Below are positions 10,418-20,587 of a stretch of 64,000 bases of DNA, piece after piece. This stretch comes from Deltaproteobacteria bacterium (GTDB taxonomy: Bacteria > Myxococcota > UBA727 > VGSZ01). Location: positions 149,604 to 213,603 of the forward strand of contig JACOUT010000002.1 in assembly GCA_016177705.1 (NCBI GenBank), given 5' to 3'. Below the pieces are notes generated by a model, which made no database searches, had not been told where the DNA came from, and saw nothing but the letters and a program-made list of their open reading frames with translations. How positions within the stretch are numbered: the first letter of the stretch is position 1; each line of letters begins with the position of its first letter. Position numbers and translations under genes: made by a program.

Positions 10418-10573
10418 GGCTCGGCCCCCTCAGGCCCCACAGAGTACCGAATCACCCAGCCGCGCACATGCACCCCGGCTTGTTGCGGAAACCCTCGAGG
10501 ACCGAGTTGCGGTGCGGTAGACCCATTGCCTCGCGTCCGTGTCCCACGGTGCGCGCCAACACTTGGGGGTCCC

Positions 10574-11749
10574 GTGTTTCGTTCGTTTCTGCTGCTCGCC
10601 ATCGCACTCCTTGCCACCCCATCGCTCGCCGCCAAGCCAGACCTCAAGGCCACCGCCGAGAAGCTCGTTGGCGAGGTCGCCAACGTGCAGGAGGGCCAGA
10701 CCGTGTGGATCTCCGGCAACGTGACGGACGCGGAGCTGGCAAGCGAGATCGCGCACGCCACGCGCAAGCGGGGCGCGGTCGCCTACGTCGAGCTTGACCG
10801 CACCGGCATGGCGAAGCGGTACTTCGCCGAAGTGCCCGCGAAGTTCGACGCGGCTGCGGCCAAGGCCGCGCTCAAGCGCGTCCCGCTCGAGGACGTGCTG
10901 ATCTCGCTGAGCCGATCCGATGACCCGACGGAAACCGAGGGCGTCGACCCCGCGCGCTTGGCCGCACGCGCCGAGAGCTTCAAGGCCATCGTCGACGCAC
11001 GCATGAAGAAGAAGGTCGTGATCATCGATGTCGGCAATGGGATGTTCCCGACCGCGTCGACCGCGAAGGCCCTCGGCCTTTCGCTCGGTGACCTCGACAA
11101 GATGTTCTGGGCCGGCATCAACACCGACTACAAGAAGCTCGCCGCCCGCGGCGCCGCGCTCAAGGCTGCCATCGCGCCGGGCAAGGAGCTCGTCGTCAAG
11201 AACAAAGCCGGCACCGACATCAAGCTCAGGCTCAAGCCGCTGATGTTGAGCGACGGTGTCATCAGCGCGGATGATCAGAAGGCTGGCGGCGCCGCGGTCA
11301 TGACCTGGCTGCCCGCGGGCGAGGCGTACGGGCTCGTCGAGCCTGCGTCTGCGGAGGGCAAGATCGTCGCGGATGTGCCGTACCACGGGCGCTGGATCAA
11401 GGGCGTCACCTTTACGGTGAAGGCCGGCAAGCTGTCGGAGATTGCACCTGCGAAGCCATCGAAGGAATTCGATGCGTGGAAGGCCGTCTACGACGCTGCG
11501 CCAGCGGGTAAGGAGGCATTCTCGATCGTCGACTTCGGCATCAACGAGGACGTCAAGCCGCCCAAGGGCAAGCTCGTGCCCGCATTCGTCCCCGACGGCA
11601 GCGTCACGCTCCTGTTCGGCGGCGACCTGTGGGCGGGAGGGACCAACAATACGCAGTGGGGTGAGGCGCTGTTCTTGTCGGACGCCACGGTGACCGTCGA
11701 CGGCAAGGTGCTCGTCGACAATGGCGCGCTCAAGCTCGAGGCGAAGTAA
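10574..11749 (+). CDS. Secreted M29 aminopeptidase-like protein, probably inactive
   Basis: The overall shape follows the M29 (aminopeptidase T/AmpS) family: an N-terminal alpha/beta domain, the block MTWLPAGEAYGLVEPAS that holds the first metal-ligand Glu, and the C-terminal block with FGIN, a glycine-rich loop and DATVTVDGKVLVDNG. By eye, the other ligands are missing. The conserved Glu is Asp in IVDFGIN, the His of the HIALG motif is replaced in TLLFGGD, and the HxD pair is replaced in NTQWGEALF. Unlike typical M29 enzymes it has a signal peptide (VFRSFLLLAIALLATPSLAA). GTG 10574 was chosen because the signal peptide starts there; an in-frame ATG lies at 10526. Confidence 0.7.
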   Translation: MFRSFLLLAIALLATPSLAAKPDLKATAEKLVGEVANVQEGQTVWISGNVTDAELASEIAHATRKRGAVAYVELDRTGMAKRYFAEVPAKFDAAAAKAALKRVPLEDVLISLSRSDDPTETEGVDPARLAARAESFKAIVDARMKKKVVIIDVGNGMFPTASTAKALGLSLGDLDKMFWAGINTDYKKLAARGAALKAAIAPGKELVVKNKAGTDIKLRLKPLMLSDGVISADDQKAGGAAVMTWLPAGEAYGLVEPASAEGKIVADVPYHGRWIKGVTFTVKAGKLSEIAPAKPSKEFDAWKAVYDAAPAGKEAFSIVDFGINEDVKPPKGKLVPAFVPDGSVTLLFGGDLWAGGTNNTQWGEALFLSDATVTVDGKVLVDNGALKLEAK

Positions 11750-11816
11750 CGCCACTGGTGAGTTCGTTGCGAACCTCGCGCTCTGAGGCGTCGCATCCCC
11801 GGCGTGCGTCGCGCAG

Positions 11817-11851
11817 GGTTGGTTGACCAACCTGGTCGGCGCCGGTAGCCT
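11817..11851 (+). promoter_or_regulatory. Promoter and operator of the Phd/VapC pair
   Basis: A -35 box TTGACC (11823-11828) is followed by exactly 17 bases and a -10 box TAGCCT (11846-11851). The antitoxin ATG begins 6 bases after the -10 box, so transcription should start at or next to the ATG (leaderless mRNA). The palindrome GGTTGG-TTGA-CCAACC (11817-11832) covers the -35 box and is the likely site of autorepression by the antitoxin or the complex. Confidence 0.6.
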
Positions 11852-11857
11852 CGTCAA

Positions 11858-12133
11858 ATGACCACGGTCAACGTCTACGAGGCGAAGGTGCAGCTCTCGC
11901 GGCTGCTCCGTCGTGTCGAGGCGGGCGAGGAGATCGTCATCGCGCGCGACGGGCGGCCGGTGGCACGTATGGTCGGCGTCGCAGCGGCGGCGCCACGGCG
12001 CTACGGCGTCGGCGAGGGCAAGGTCTGGATCGCCGAGGACTTCGACGCGCCCATGCTCGATGTCGAGGCCGCGCTCGATGAGCCGCTCGCGCCGCCTCGA
12101 GCGGTGCGCAGGCGAAGCGGCCACCGACGCTGA
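11858..12133 (+). CDS. Phd/YefM-type antitoxin
   Basis: A 91-residue protein. The N-terminal half has the Phd/YefM fold signature (VNVYEAKVQLSRLLRRVEAG, then EEIVIARDGRPVARMV), which dimerises and binds the operator. The C-terminal half (VWIAEDFDAPMLDVEAALDE) is the kind of disordered segment that wraps the toxin. Its stop overlaps the toxin ATG by one base, as expected for translational coupling. Confidence 0.9.
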   Translation: MTTVNVYEAKVQLSRLLRRVEAGEEIVIARDGRPVARMVGVAAAAPRRYGVGEGKVWIAEDFDAPMLDVEAALDEPLAPPRAVRRRSGHRR

Positions 12134-12522
12134 TGAGGGTGTTGATCGACAGCCACGTGGCGCTCTGGCTCGACGCGGACCGGCGCCGCTTGAGGCGGAA
12201 GACGTTGCAGTTGCTGACGCGCGCGTCCACCGAGGTGCTCATCTCAACGGTCACGTGCGCCGAGCTCGCCATCAAGCTCCGGCGCGGCAAGCTCCGCCTC
12301 GACGCACCGCTCTCCCAGTGGTGGGCAACGCGCACGTCGGCGTACGACTGGCGCGTGCTGCCGCTGCTTCCGTCCCACGCCGCAGCCGTCGTGGATCTCG
12401 GTGGCGAGCATCGCGATCCCTTCGATCTGTTGCTCGCCGCCCAGGCGAGGACGGAGTCCGTGGCGCTCGTGACCGCCGACCCGGTGTTCGCCGCCTTCGG
12501 CGTCTCGGTCATCGAGGCGTAG
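12133..12522 (+). CDS. VapC-type PIN-domain toxin
   Basis: A 129-residue PIN ribonuclease. The acidic residues of the active site are visible: Asp in LIDSHVALW, Glu in TVTCAELAIKL, Asp in HRDPFDLLLAAQA and Asp in VTADPVF. Such toxins cut RNA, often tRNA or rRNA, when the antitoxin is degraded. It is coupled to the Phd-like antitoxin upstream. A second, unrelated TA pair with a PIN toxin lies at 58.5-59.2 kb. Confidence 0.9.
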   Translation: MRVLIDSHVALWLDADRRRLRRKTLQLLTRASTEVLISTVTCAELAIKLRRGKLRLDAPLSQWWATRTSAYDWRVLPLLPSHAAAVVDLGGEHRDPFDLLLAAQARTESVALVTADPVFAAFGVSVIEA

Positions 12523-12572
12523 TCGCTCGCAGGGGTCTCCCACCATGCCAACCCGCCTCCCAGCGGCACCAA

Positions 12573-12704
12573 GGGGCGAGGAGCAGGGGTCGTCGACGCG
12601 GCGCGCCCGCAGGCCCGCACCCCGCCCACACCACCACCGCCCGCGTGACGACGCCAAAGGGGCCGAGGACCAGCGCCGCGGCGGCGACCCCTGCTCCCCG
12701 CCCC
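12573..12704. repeat. Long inverted repeat between convergent genes
   Basis: A 20-base arm at 12573-12592 matches the reverse complement of 12685-12704 with one mismatch. The arms are separated by 92 bases of very GC-rich sequence with no open frame of note. It fills the 192-base gap between the ends of vapC and the endolysin-like gene. It could fold as a long hairpin in either transcript and act as a two-way terminator, or it may be the remnant of a small mobile repeat. It has no T-tract. Confidence 0.5.
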
Positions 12705-12714
12705 GCCCCTCGCG

Positions 12715-14358
12715 TCACCCCTGCGGAATGAACACCCTTACGTTGCTGCCCCCACGCGGACCACCGCCCCAATCGGTGCCATACGCCCCGCGCGTGATCA
12801 GGTTCTGGATGTGGTCGCTCGCTTCCTTGCCGTTGCCGAGCGCCACCGTCACGTGGCCATACGGCTTCTGCTCCGAGCGCCCCCAGACGACGACCGCGCC
12901 GCGCGGCAGCTGATTGAGCTGGTCGGGGCGCACGCTCACTTCCTTGAAGCGCGGGCTCTTCGCGAGCTGCTCGGCCTTCTGGTACGCGTGGCCGTAGCCG
13001 CCGACGCCGAGCGAGTTCAGCACCTTGTTCACGCTCTTGGCGCAGTAGCCGACCGTGCTCGTGTTCCTGGCCTCGCGCTCGGCCTCGTCGGCGATGCGCG
13101 ACGCGAAGTTGCCGGTCCTGGCGCCACCGAGGTCGGCGGGCTCGGGCTTGCTCAGCTCCTCGAACTGACCGGTCGAGGGCAGGCCGTCGCTGTCCTTGAG
13201 GGCGTCGAGCGCGCGCGCGTAGTAGCGGTCGCGGTCGGCCTTGCCGTTGTAGCCGCCGTTGATCGCCTTGGTGATGCCGTCGAAGTTGCCGCGGTCGGCC
13301 TTCTCGTTGAGCCCGCGCGAGTTCCAGTACCAGGCCGCGATGCGCGCGGCGTTCTCGAGCGTGCCGGCGCGCTCGGGGTGCTTGACGAAGTCCTCGCCGA
13401 GCGCCTTCGACGCCGCCGTGTAGTTGGCGCGGCCGGTCACCTGGATGAAGCCGCGGCCCTTGAAGCGCTCACCGTCGCCCGGCTGCGTGTTGCCGAGGTC
13501 GCGCCGGCCCTCGTACTGGCGGCCCGACGCGATCTCCTCCATGTGCTTGAAGCCGCCCGACTCGTGCGCGAGCTGCGCGATGAACGCCGCCTTGCGCTTC
13601 GGGTTGTCGATGCCGGCCTCAGCCATGGCGCGGTTCAGGTGCGGCGCCACCTCTGCGGCGCGCTGCGCCGACAGGCCCGGCACGATCTTCTGCAGCTGGT
13701 CGGGCGTGACGTCGCCCTTGCCTGCCTTCCAGTTCGAGGTGTCGACCGGCTTGCTGCGACGCGCCTCCGTGGACGGGATGTCTGCGCCCTGCGACCCCTC
13801 CGGCCGACGCGTGCCGTGCACGCTGCCGCTGCCGCTGCCGGCGCGCGCGCGACGGTCGTTGTTGAGGCGCGACTCGAGGATGGCCATCAAGGTCTCGACG
13901 TCGAGCTCGCCGGTCTCCTCCAAGCCCGCCGCGCCCTGGACCTGCTTGATGGCGGCCTTGGTCTTCGGGTCGTCGAGCGTCTCGCCGACCTCGAGGCCCA
14001 TGCCCTTGAGCGCTTGCAGCACGTCCTCGGGCGAGAGCAGGCTGCGCGCCGCCGGGTCGGTCGCGTCGATGTCGGGCGTGAGGTCGACGTGGATGCCCAC
14101 CGACTCGAGCACGCGCTCGAGGCCGGCCGCCAGGGACTGCATCGATTGCGCGAGCTGCGCCTCACCGGTCGCCGCGCGCATGCGCGCCGCCTGCTGCCCC
14201 TCGAGGTCGGCGTCGGTCAGGCCGCCCTGGCGCGTCGCTATCTGCTCGGCCTCCACCTCGGTCATGTCGGCTTTGATGGCGCCGGCGGCGTTCTCCATCT
14301 CCTCGATGCCGTTCTTGCTGCGGTTGGGGACCAGGAACTTCGGGTCGATGCGCGTCAC
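12715..14358 (-). CDS. GH19 + CHAP-like peptidoglycan hydrolase (547 aa)
   Basis: Three modules. Residues about 100-165 resemble a peptidoglycan-binding helical repeat (TLDDPKTKAAIKQVQGAAGL). Residues about 215-400 are a glycoside hydrolase family 19 / endolysin domain: AAFIAQLAHESGGFKHMEEI with the catalytic Glu, LGNTQPGDGERFKGRGFIQV, TGRANYTAAS, and AARIAAWYWNSRGLN. Residues about 430-547 look like a CHAP amidase/peptidase with Cys in VGYCAKSVNKVLNSLG and His in YGHVTVALGNGKEASDH. The protein would cut both the glycan and the peptide of cell walls. There is no signal peptide and there are no phage neighbours. It may be a lone prophage relic, an autolysin with non-classical release, or a weapon against other bacteria. 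Confidence 0.82.
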   Translation of the reverse strand: MTRIDPKFLVPNRSKNGIEEMENAAGAIKADMTEVEAEQIATRQGGLTDADLEGQQAARMRAATGEAQLAQSMQSLAAGLERVLESVGIHVDLTPDIDATDPAARSLLSPEDVLQALKGMGLEVGETLDDPKTKAAIKQVQGAAGLEETGELDVETLMAILESRLNNDRRARAGSGSGSVHGTRRPEGSQGADIPSTEARRSKPVDTSNWKAGKGDVTPDQLQKIVPGLSAQRAAEVAPHLNRAMAEAGIDNPKRKAAFIAQLAHESGGFKHMEEIASGRQYEGRRDLGNTQPGDGERFKGRGFIQVTGRANYTAASKALGEDFVKHPERAGTLENAARIAAWYWNSRGLNEKADRGNFDGITKAINGGYNGKADRDRYYARALDALKDSDGLPSTGQFEELSKPEPADLGGARTGNFASRIADEAEREARNTSTVGYCAKSVNKVLNSLGVGGYGHAYQKAEQLAKSPRFKEVSVRPDQLNQLPRGAVVVWGRSEQKPYGHVTVALGNGKEASDHIQNLITRGAYGTDWGGGPRGGSNVRVFIPQG

Positions 14359-14563
14359 GTGAAACCTCGATGGCTGGCCGCCCGTGGGCGGTACGACGGG
14401 TGGGTTTTCGGCGCTGATCCACTCCGCGGGCAGACCCAGGCCCTTCTCTACGACGATCGGCGGCCCGGTTTGTGACGGCAGACGCCCGCCGAGGTGTCGC
14501 CAGGCGTAGGCAAGTGTAGGCGCAGGTCGTCGCCGGGCGGACAGCTCCGGCGACCGGGCCGCC

Positions 14564-16393
<1,830 letters not shown>

Positions 16394-16444
16394 GGAGCGA
16401 CCTTCCTCGACGCCGGTGCCGCGGTCAAGCGGTGCGGCCCTACC

Positions 16445-17365
16445 TCACGAGGGGCGCGACGCGCGCGCCAACGCCTCCTTGGCCCGCTGAATGATCGGGT
16501 CGTCTGGGTCGAGGCGCGCCGCGATGTCGATGTACTCGGCCGCCTCGTCGAGCGCGCCCAGGCCGAGGTGGCAGACGCCGACGTTGCACACGAGCCCCGC
16601 GTCGGTGGGCTGGCGCCGGTAGGCGTCGAGCGAGGCGCGCAGCGCGGCGTCGAGGTCGCCCTGCGCGAGACACACCGAGGCCAGCTCGCGCAGCGCCTCG
16701 ACGTCGTCGGCGTCCTCGACGACCGCCGCCTCGAGCAGGCGCCTGGCCTCGCCGAGCTCGCCGGCCCTGCGCCACAGCGTGCCAGCGAGCGCGCGGGCGC
16801 GCGGCACGATGGTGGCCTCGTCGAGGAAGGGGACGAGCGCGGTGGCAGCGGCGCGCTGGGCATCGGCGGAGCGGTCGTCCTTGAGCGCGGCCAAGGCGCC
16901 CTGGCGCGCGCGGTCGGCCGCTGCCTTGTGCGCGAGCGCCGCGACCGCTCGTTGGGCCTCCGCGCGCTCCGTGCCGTCGGCGGGCGCGTGCGTCACCACC
17001 TTGGCCCACGCGTCCTCGGCGGCGGCCCACTGCAGGCGGCGCTCGAGCACGTTGGCGAGCGCGCGCCAGCCGCGCCAGGAGGTGGGGTCGTGGGCCACGG
17101 CGGCGTCGAGGGCCTCGGCGGCGGCCGACAGCGCTGCCTCGCGGGCGGCGGCGTCGAGCCGCGCGGCGTCACGGTTGTAGAGATCGAGGCGGCACAGCCC
17201 CGCGTCGAGGTGCGCGACCGCCAGGCCGTGGTCGGCCTTGCGCGCGGCTTCGTAGCGCGACAGCGCCTCGTCGAGCCGGCCCTCGCGGAAGTGGACGTAA
17301 CCCTCGGTGACCAGGCGCTCGGCCTTCTTGCGATCGGGTCGGTGGGCCCGTGAGAAGAGCGACAT
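16445..17365 (-). CDS. TPR-repeat protein (306 aa)
   Basis: A soluble protein of tandem helical repeats with TPR signatures: AERLVTEGYVHFREGRLDEA, LLEAAVVEDADDVEALRELA, VCLAQGDLDAALRASLDAYR and VCHLGLGALDEAAEYIDIAA. It probably acts as a scaffold. It lies 51 bases upstream of aspS on the same strand and may be co-transcribed with it. Confidence 0.82.
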   Translation of the reverse strand: MSLFSRAHRPDRKKAERLVTEGYVHFREGRLDEALSRYEAARKADHGLAVAHLDAGLCRLDLYNRDAARLDAAAREAALSAAAEALDAAVAHDPTSWRGWRALANVLERRLQWAAAEDAWAKVVTHAPADGTERAEAQRAVAALAHKAAADRARQGALAALKDDRSADAQRAAATALVPFLDEATIVPRARALAGTLWRRAGELGEARRLLEAAVVEDADDVEALRELASVCLAQGDLDAALRASLDAYRRQPTDAGLVCNVGVCHLGLGALDEAAEYIDIAARLDPDDPIIQRAKEALARASRPS

Positions 17366-17426
17366 GGGCTCAACTTAGCCCCAATTTCGCTGGTACCGGG
17401 CACGCAGGCTTCGATGCCAGGGTGAG

Positions 17427-18176
17427 CTACGGACCGAAGCTGACGCACGTCCCGCCGGCCATGACGCTGGGAGCGCACGCTTGGCCCTGCTGGCAGATGG
17501 CGACGCGCTCCGCGGTCAAGCCGCACTGGTCACCGATTTCCGTCGGTGGCGTACAGGCGCCGAAGGTCTCACCGGTCGTCGGCGAAATAATGGCGACGTC
17601 GCTCGCGCACGACTCGCCGTCGGGGCACGGCCGGTTGTCGTTGCAGAAGTGAAGGCAGTATCGCGACCGCGACTCATCGACATCTGAGGTCTCTGGGTTG
17701 TCGAAGCCGACACGGACACAGCGCTCGTCGAAGTCGGCGCAGACGGTGTTGAACTCGTCACCACAGCGCTCGAAGGTAGGCGCGAGGCTGGCGCACATCC
17801 ATGGGGTCTGCTCGCCGGTCCCGGGAACGGTGTAGGACAGGCAGCTACCGTCGTTGCCGAGTGAAGTCGTACAGGCGAGCGTCGTGCAGGACCTGTAGCA
17901 GTAGCTGTCTTGCGGATCGATGGCGCGAAAGCACAGACCGCCATCGCCGCAGTCAGCGTCGTCGCCACAGATGACGGCGTACTGCTCGCCCTCACCCTCA
18001 CCCTCACCTTCACCGTGCTGCGCCTCGCTGCTGTCAGCGGCGACGCACCAGCCATCCACGCACGCGAGCGCGCTGTCGCACGTGTCATTGCCGTAGCACA
18101 CGCCGCCTTCCGAGCCTTCAGGCGTGCACGCGGCTACGAGGAGAGGTGCCAGCAGTCGAGCCGTTCGCGCCTGCAA
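17427..18176 (-). CDS. Cys-rich lipoprotein with short GE linker
   Basis: From the TTG at 18176 the protein begins with a short signal peptide ending in APLLVAAC. A Cys-rich module follows (CYGNDTCDSALACVDGWC), then a GEGEGEGE linker and several more disulfide-type modules (CGDDADCGDGGLCF, CYRSCTTLAC, CLHFCNDNRPCPDGESC). The TTG is preceded by AGGGGGA at proper spacing. The frame is open further upstream to 18275, but that stretch is basic and lacks signal-peptide character. Probably surface-exposed. Function unknown. Confidence 0.75.
   Translation of the reverse strand: MQARTARLLAPLLVAACTPEGSEGGVCYGNDTCDSALACVDGWCVAADSSEAQHGEGEGEGEGEQYAVICGDDADCGDGGLCFRAIDPQDSYCYRSCTTLACTTSLGNDGSCLSYTVPGTGEQTPWMCASLAPTFERCGDEFNTVCADFDERCVRVGFDNPETSDVDESRSRYCLHFCNDNRPCPDGESCASDVAIISPTTGETFGACTPPTEIGDQCGLTAERVAICQQGQACAPSVMAGGTCVSFGP
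17985..18014 (-). repeat. GE-coding hexamer repeat (short)
   Basis: About five copies of GAGGGY/GAAGGT hexamers (minus strand) encode the GE linker of the Cys-rich lipoprotein at 17427-18176. Confidence 0.85.
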
Positions 18177-18338
18177 CGGATCCCCCTGGAGATCAAGCCT
18201 ACCACGTCGTCGTTTGTCGGGTTGCGTCGGGTCGACACGGCGGCGACTGCGTGCCGAGGAGCGCTCCGGCAGCACGGTCGTGCGAGACAGGTTCGCAGTG
18301 CGACGCGAGGCAGGCGCATGCCCTGCTACCCTGAATTC

Positions 18339-20348
18339 ATGTCAAGGACATTGCTTGTGTGCCTGACGTCCTTCGTGGCTGCAGTGGGTTGCGTCGAGGA
18401 GGATCCGCCGCCACCTGAGCTCACCGTGCCGCCGAGCAGGCCCGAGTTCGCGCGCGCCCCTCAGCCATGCCGGAGCGAGAAGCTCGATGACGATGGCGCC
18501 CTGCTCGAACGCGTGAGCAACCGCTTCGACCCAGACGGCCGGCTCCTGCGTTCGATCGCCGAGGACTTCGTCGTGCACACCCTGGTGGACACGGTCTCGT
18601 TTCGGGACATCGCCGGTCGAGTTCGCGACCAGGAGAGCTACACGAGAAAGACCGGCGCCGACGGCTATGGCCACGCCCATTTTCTGTTCGACGAGAACGG
18701 CGCCCCGACAGGCTCTCGAGAAGGCGGCTTCGACGACCGCATCGACATCCTCCTTGGTACCTACCAACTCGACGACCAAGGGCGCATCGCCGTGATCGAC
18801 AGGCGCACGCAGGACGAGCGGCTCGCTGCGGACCGCCTCGAGAATTTCGCCTACGACGTAGGGGATCGGTTGATCCACTACGACTACGATCTCGAAATCG
18901 ATGGATCGCTGGAGGTAATCACCGACGTCAGCTACGACGGCGCGACCGAGGTGTGGGACCAAAACGACAGCGGCGGCCACTACCAGCAGACGATTACGCG
19001 GGACGGGTTCGGCGAAGTGGTGCGGTGGGAGATCGACCTGGAGTTGGACGGGTCCGTCAACTACTCGCTGGTCGCGGACCTCGACACCGAAGGGCGCATC
19101 CTCGGCTACCAGGCAGACGAGGATGGCGATGGCACCGTCGACCGCATCTCGACATTCGAGGACGATGAAGAGCGGCGGGTCGTAACAACCACGGAGACTG
19201 GTCCCGGCGGGACGTTGCTCGGGACCATCGTCAACGACTTCGCCTGCCTAGCGCCGCCCGTCGACGACCGCTGTCCGCCCGGCTTCTTCGAAGGGGCACT
19301 TGGCTGCGCGCGGTGGCGAATGGCCGCTGCGATGGATCATGGGCGGGTCGCCCACCAGGTGTTCCTGCGTGCCGATGGCACGCTGATCGCACTTGGTGGC
19401 GTCGGAGGCTCGGTGGGAATCTCTCCTCCCATTACCGAAGTCGAAACTATCGACGTCGCGGCCAACGAACCGGTAGCGGGCGCTGCACTGCAGACGCTGC
19501 GCATTCAAGAAGCAGCGGCGCTGCTGCCGGATGGACGCGTGGTCATCGCGGGCGGCTTCGACGGTGCCAACGATCTCGTCGACGTGCTGGTCTACGACTT
19601 CCCCGCGGGCGAGGCACCGGGCCCGACGCTGACGTCGGCCAGACGCCGTGCGCAAATAGTGGTCTTCGACGACGGCGAGGTGCTTGTTGCTGGCGGCTTC
19701 GACCGCGACACCCATCACCTGAGCGCCGAGCGCTTTCACGTTGATGACGCCACCACGTCGCCGGCGGGCAGATGGCGCGCGATCCACCGTGACGCGAGCC
19801 TCACCCGTGTGGATGCGGACCGAGCTGTCGCGGTCGGCGGCCTCACCTACGGCAGCGTCGTGGCCGCCGAGACCGAGGTCTACGATCGACGCGTGGGGAC
19901 GTGGCAGGACGGCCCCGACCTCGTGGTGCCGCGCCAGGCACATGGTGCCGCGGCGCTGGCGGACGGCCGGCTCATGGTAGTCGGCGGAGAAGACTCCGAC
20001 GGGCAGCCGCTCGCGGATGTCGAGGTGCTCGACATCGACGGGCAAAGCGCTTCGTTGCTTGCACCGCTGCCCATGCCGCTCGCGGAGCTCCACCTGGCTG
20101 TTCTGCCGGGCGACGTCGTCCTCGTAGCCGGCGGCCGCGCGCAAGCCGGTGAGCGAGCGGGCGTCTCGCCGGCCACGTTCGTCTACGACGCCGCGAACGA
20201 CATCTGGGAGCGCGGGCCCGACCTCGGGGTGGAGCGTTACGCCGGCCGGCTGGTCACGCTTGCGGACGGCAGCGCCGCCATGGTCGGCGGGTCGGTGGAC
20301 GAGGAGCAGACCACCGCGGCGGTTGAGGTCCTCGAGGTCGCGCCCTGA
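18339..20348 (+). CDS. Lipoprotein with YD-like N-terminal region and kelch propeller (669 aa)
   Basis: The signal peptide ends in SFVAAVGC. Residues about 40-310 contain loosely repeated beta units of the RHS/YD kind (NRFDPDGRLLRSIAED, YTRKTGADGYGH, YQLDDQGRIAVIDRRT, ITRDGFGEVVRWEID). Residues about 330-669 form a kelch-type beta propeller with repeated di-glycine strands (PDGRVVIAGGFDG, DDGEVLVAGGFDRD, ADGRLMVVGGEDSDG, PGDVVLVAGGRAQ, ADGSAAMVGGSVDE). Likely an outer-membrane-attached binding protein of unknown ligand. The ATG at 18339 begins the signal peptide. The frame is open upstream to 17910, but that part lies opposite the lipoprotein gene. Confidence 0.82.
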   Translation: MSRTLLVCLTSFVAAVGCVEEDPPPPELTVPPSRPEFARAPQPCRSEKLDDDGALLERVSNRFDPDGRLLRSIAEDFVVHTLVDTVSFRDIAGRVRDQESYTRKTGADGYGHAHFLFDENGAPTGSREGGFDDRIDILLGTYQLDDQGRIAVIDRRTQDERLAADRLENFAYDVGDRLIHYDYDLEIDGSLEVITDVSYDGATEVWDQNDSGGHYQQTITRDGFGEVVRWEIDLELDGSVNYSLVADLDTEGRILGYQADEDGDGTVDRISTFEDDEERRVVTTTETGPGGTLLGTIVNDFACLAPPVDDRCPPGFFEGALGCARWRMAAAMDHGRVAHQVFLRADGTLIALGGVGGSVGISPPITEVETIDVAANEPVAGAALQTLRIQEAAALLPDGRVVIAGGFDGANDLVDVLVYDFPAGEAPGPTLTSARRRAQIVVFDDGEVLVAGGFDRDTHHLSAERFHVDDATTSPAGRWRAIHRDASLTRVDADRAVAVGGLTYGSVVAAETEVYDRRVGTWQDGPDLVVPRQAHGAAALADGRLMVVGGEDSDGQPLADVEVLDIDGQSASLLAPLPMPLAELHLAVLPGDVVLVAGGRAQAGERAGVSPATFVYDAANDIWERGPDLGVERYAGRLVTLADGSAAMVGGSVDEEQTTAAVEVLEVAP

Positions 20349-20521
20349 ACCGCTGAGGCGCCGACGGAGGGCGGCGAGCGTAGGTCGCGCCGACAACGCT
20401 GTGATCGCGAGCGCGATGACCACGCCGTGACGCGGGTCGTGACGCGGCGCGTTCGCGCCTGATCTCGGCTTGCGACCACCGCCCCGAAGGGCTACCCGTG
20501 GGGTCCATTTTGGGTCAGAAT

Positions 20522-20550
20522 CGAGTTTCTTCACTTTTTGCTGAAACTCG
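20522..20550 (+). promoter_or_regulatory. Palindromic operator-like site before the PUFA operon
   Basis: A perfect inverted repeat, CGAGTTTC (20522-20529) and GAAACTCG (20543-20550), with a 13-base spacer, so the half-sites are 21 bases apart (two helical turns). It lies in a 95-base AT-richer stretch that ends at the pfaD start. The direct repeat ACGTCGA occurs twice just after it (20557-20574 region). This fits a dimeric repressor site or a fatty-acid-responsive regulator site. The regulator is not in the window. Confidence 0.5.
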
Positions 20551-20587
20551 CTGTCCACGTCGAGAAACGTCGAAAAAGCACGCAATT

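Noticed and set aside
12715..14358. Prophage region
   Set aside because: Only one lysis-type gene; no integrase, terminase, capsid, tail or att-like repeats nearby.
17910..18338. Upstream extension of the kelch lipoprotein
   Set aside because: It lies opposite a Cys-rich lipoprotein gene, and the signal peptide starts at ATG 18339.
20498..20587. GTG 20498 as the pfaD start
   Set aside because: Third codon positions there are mostly A/T, unlike the gene body. The segment contains a perfect palindrome, and the family homology starts later. It cannot be fully excluded, as GAAGGG precedes it.
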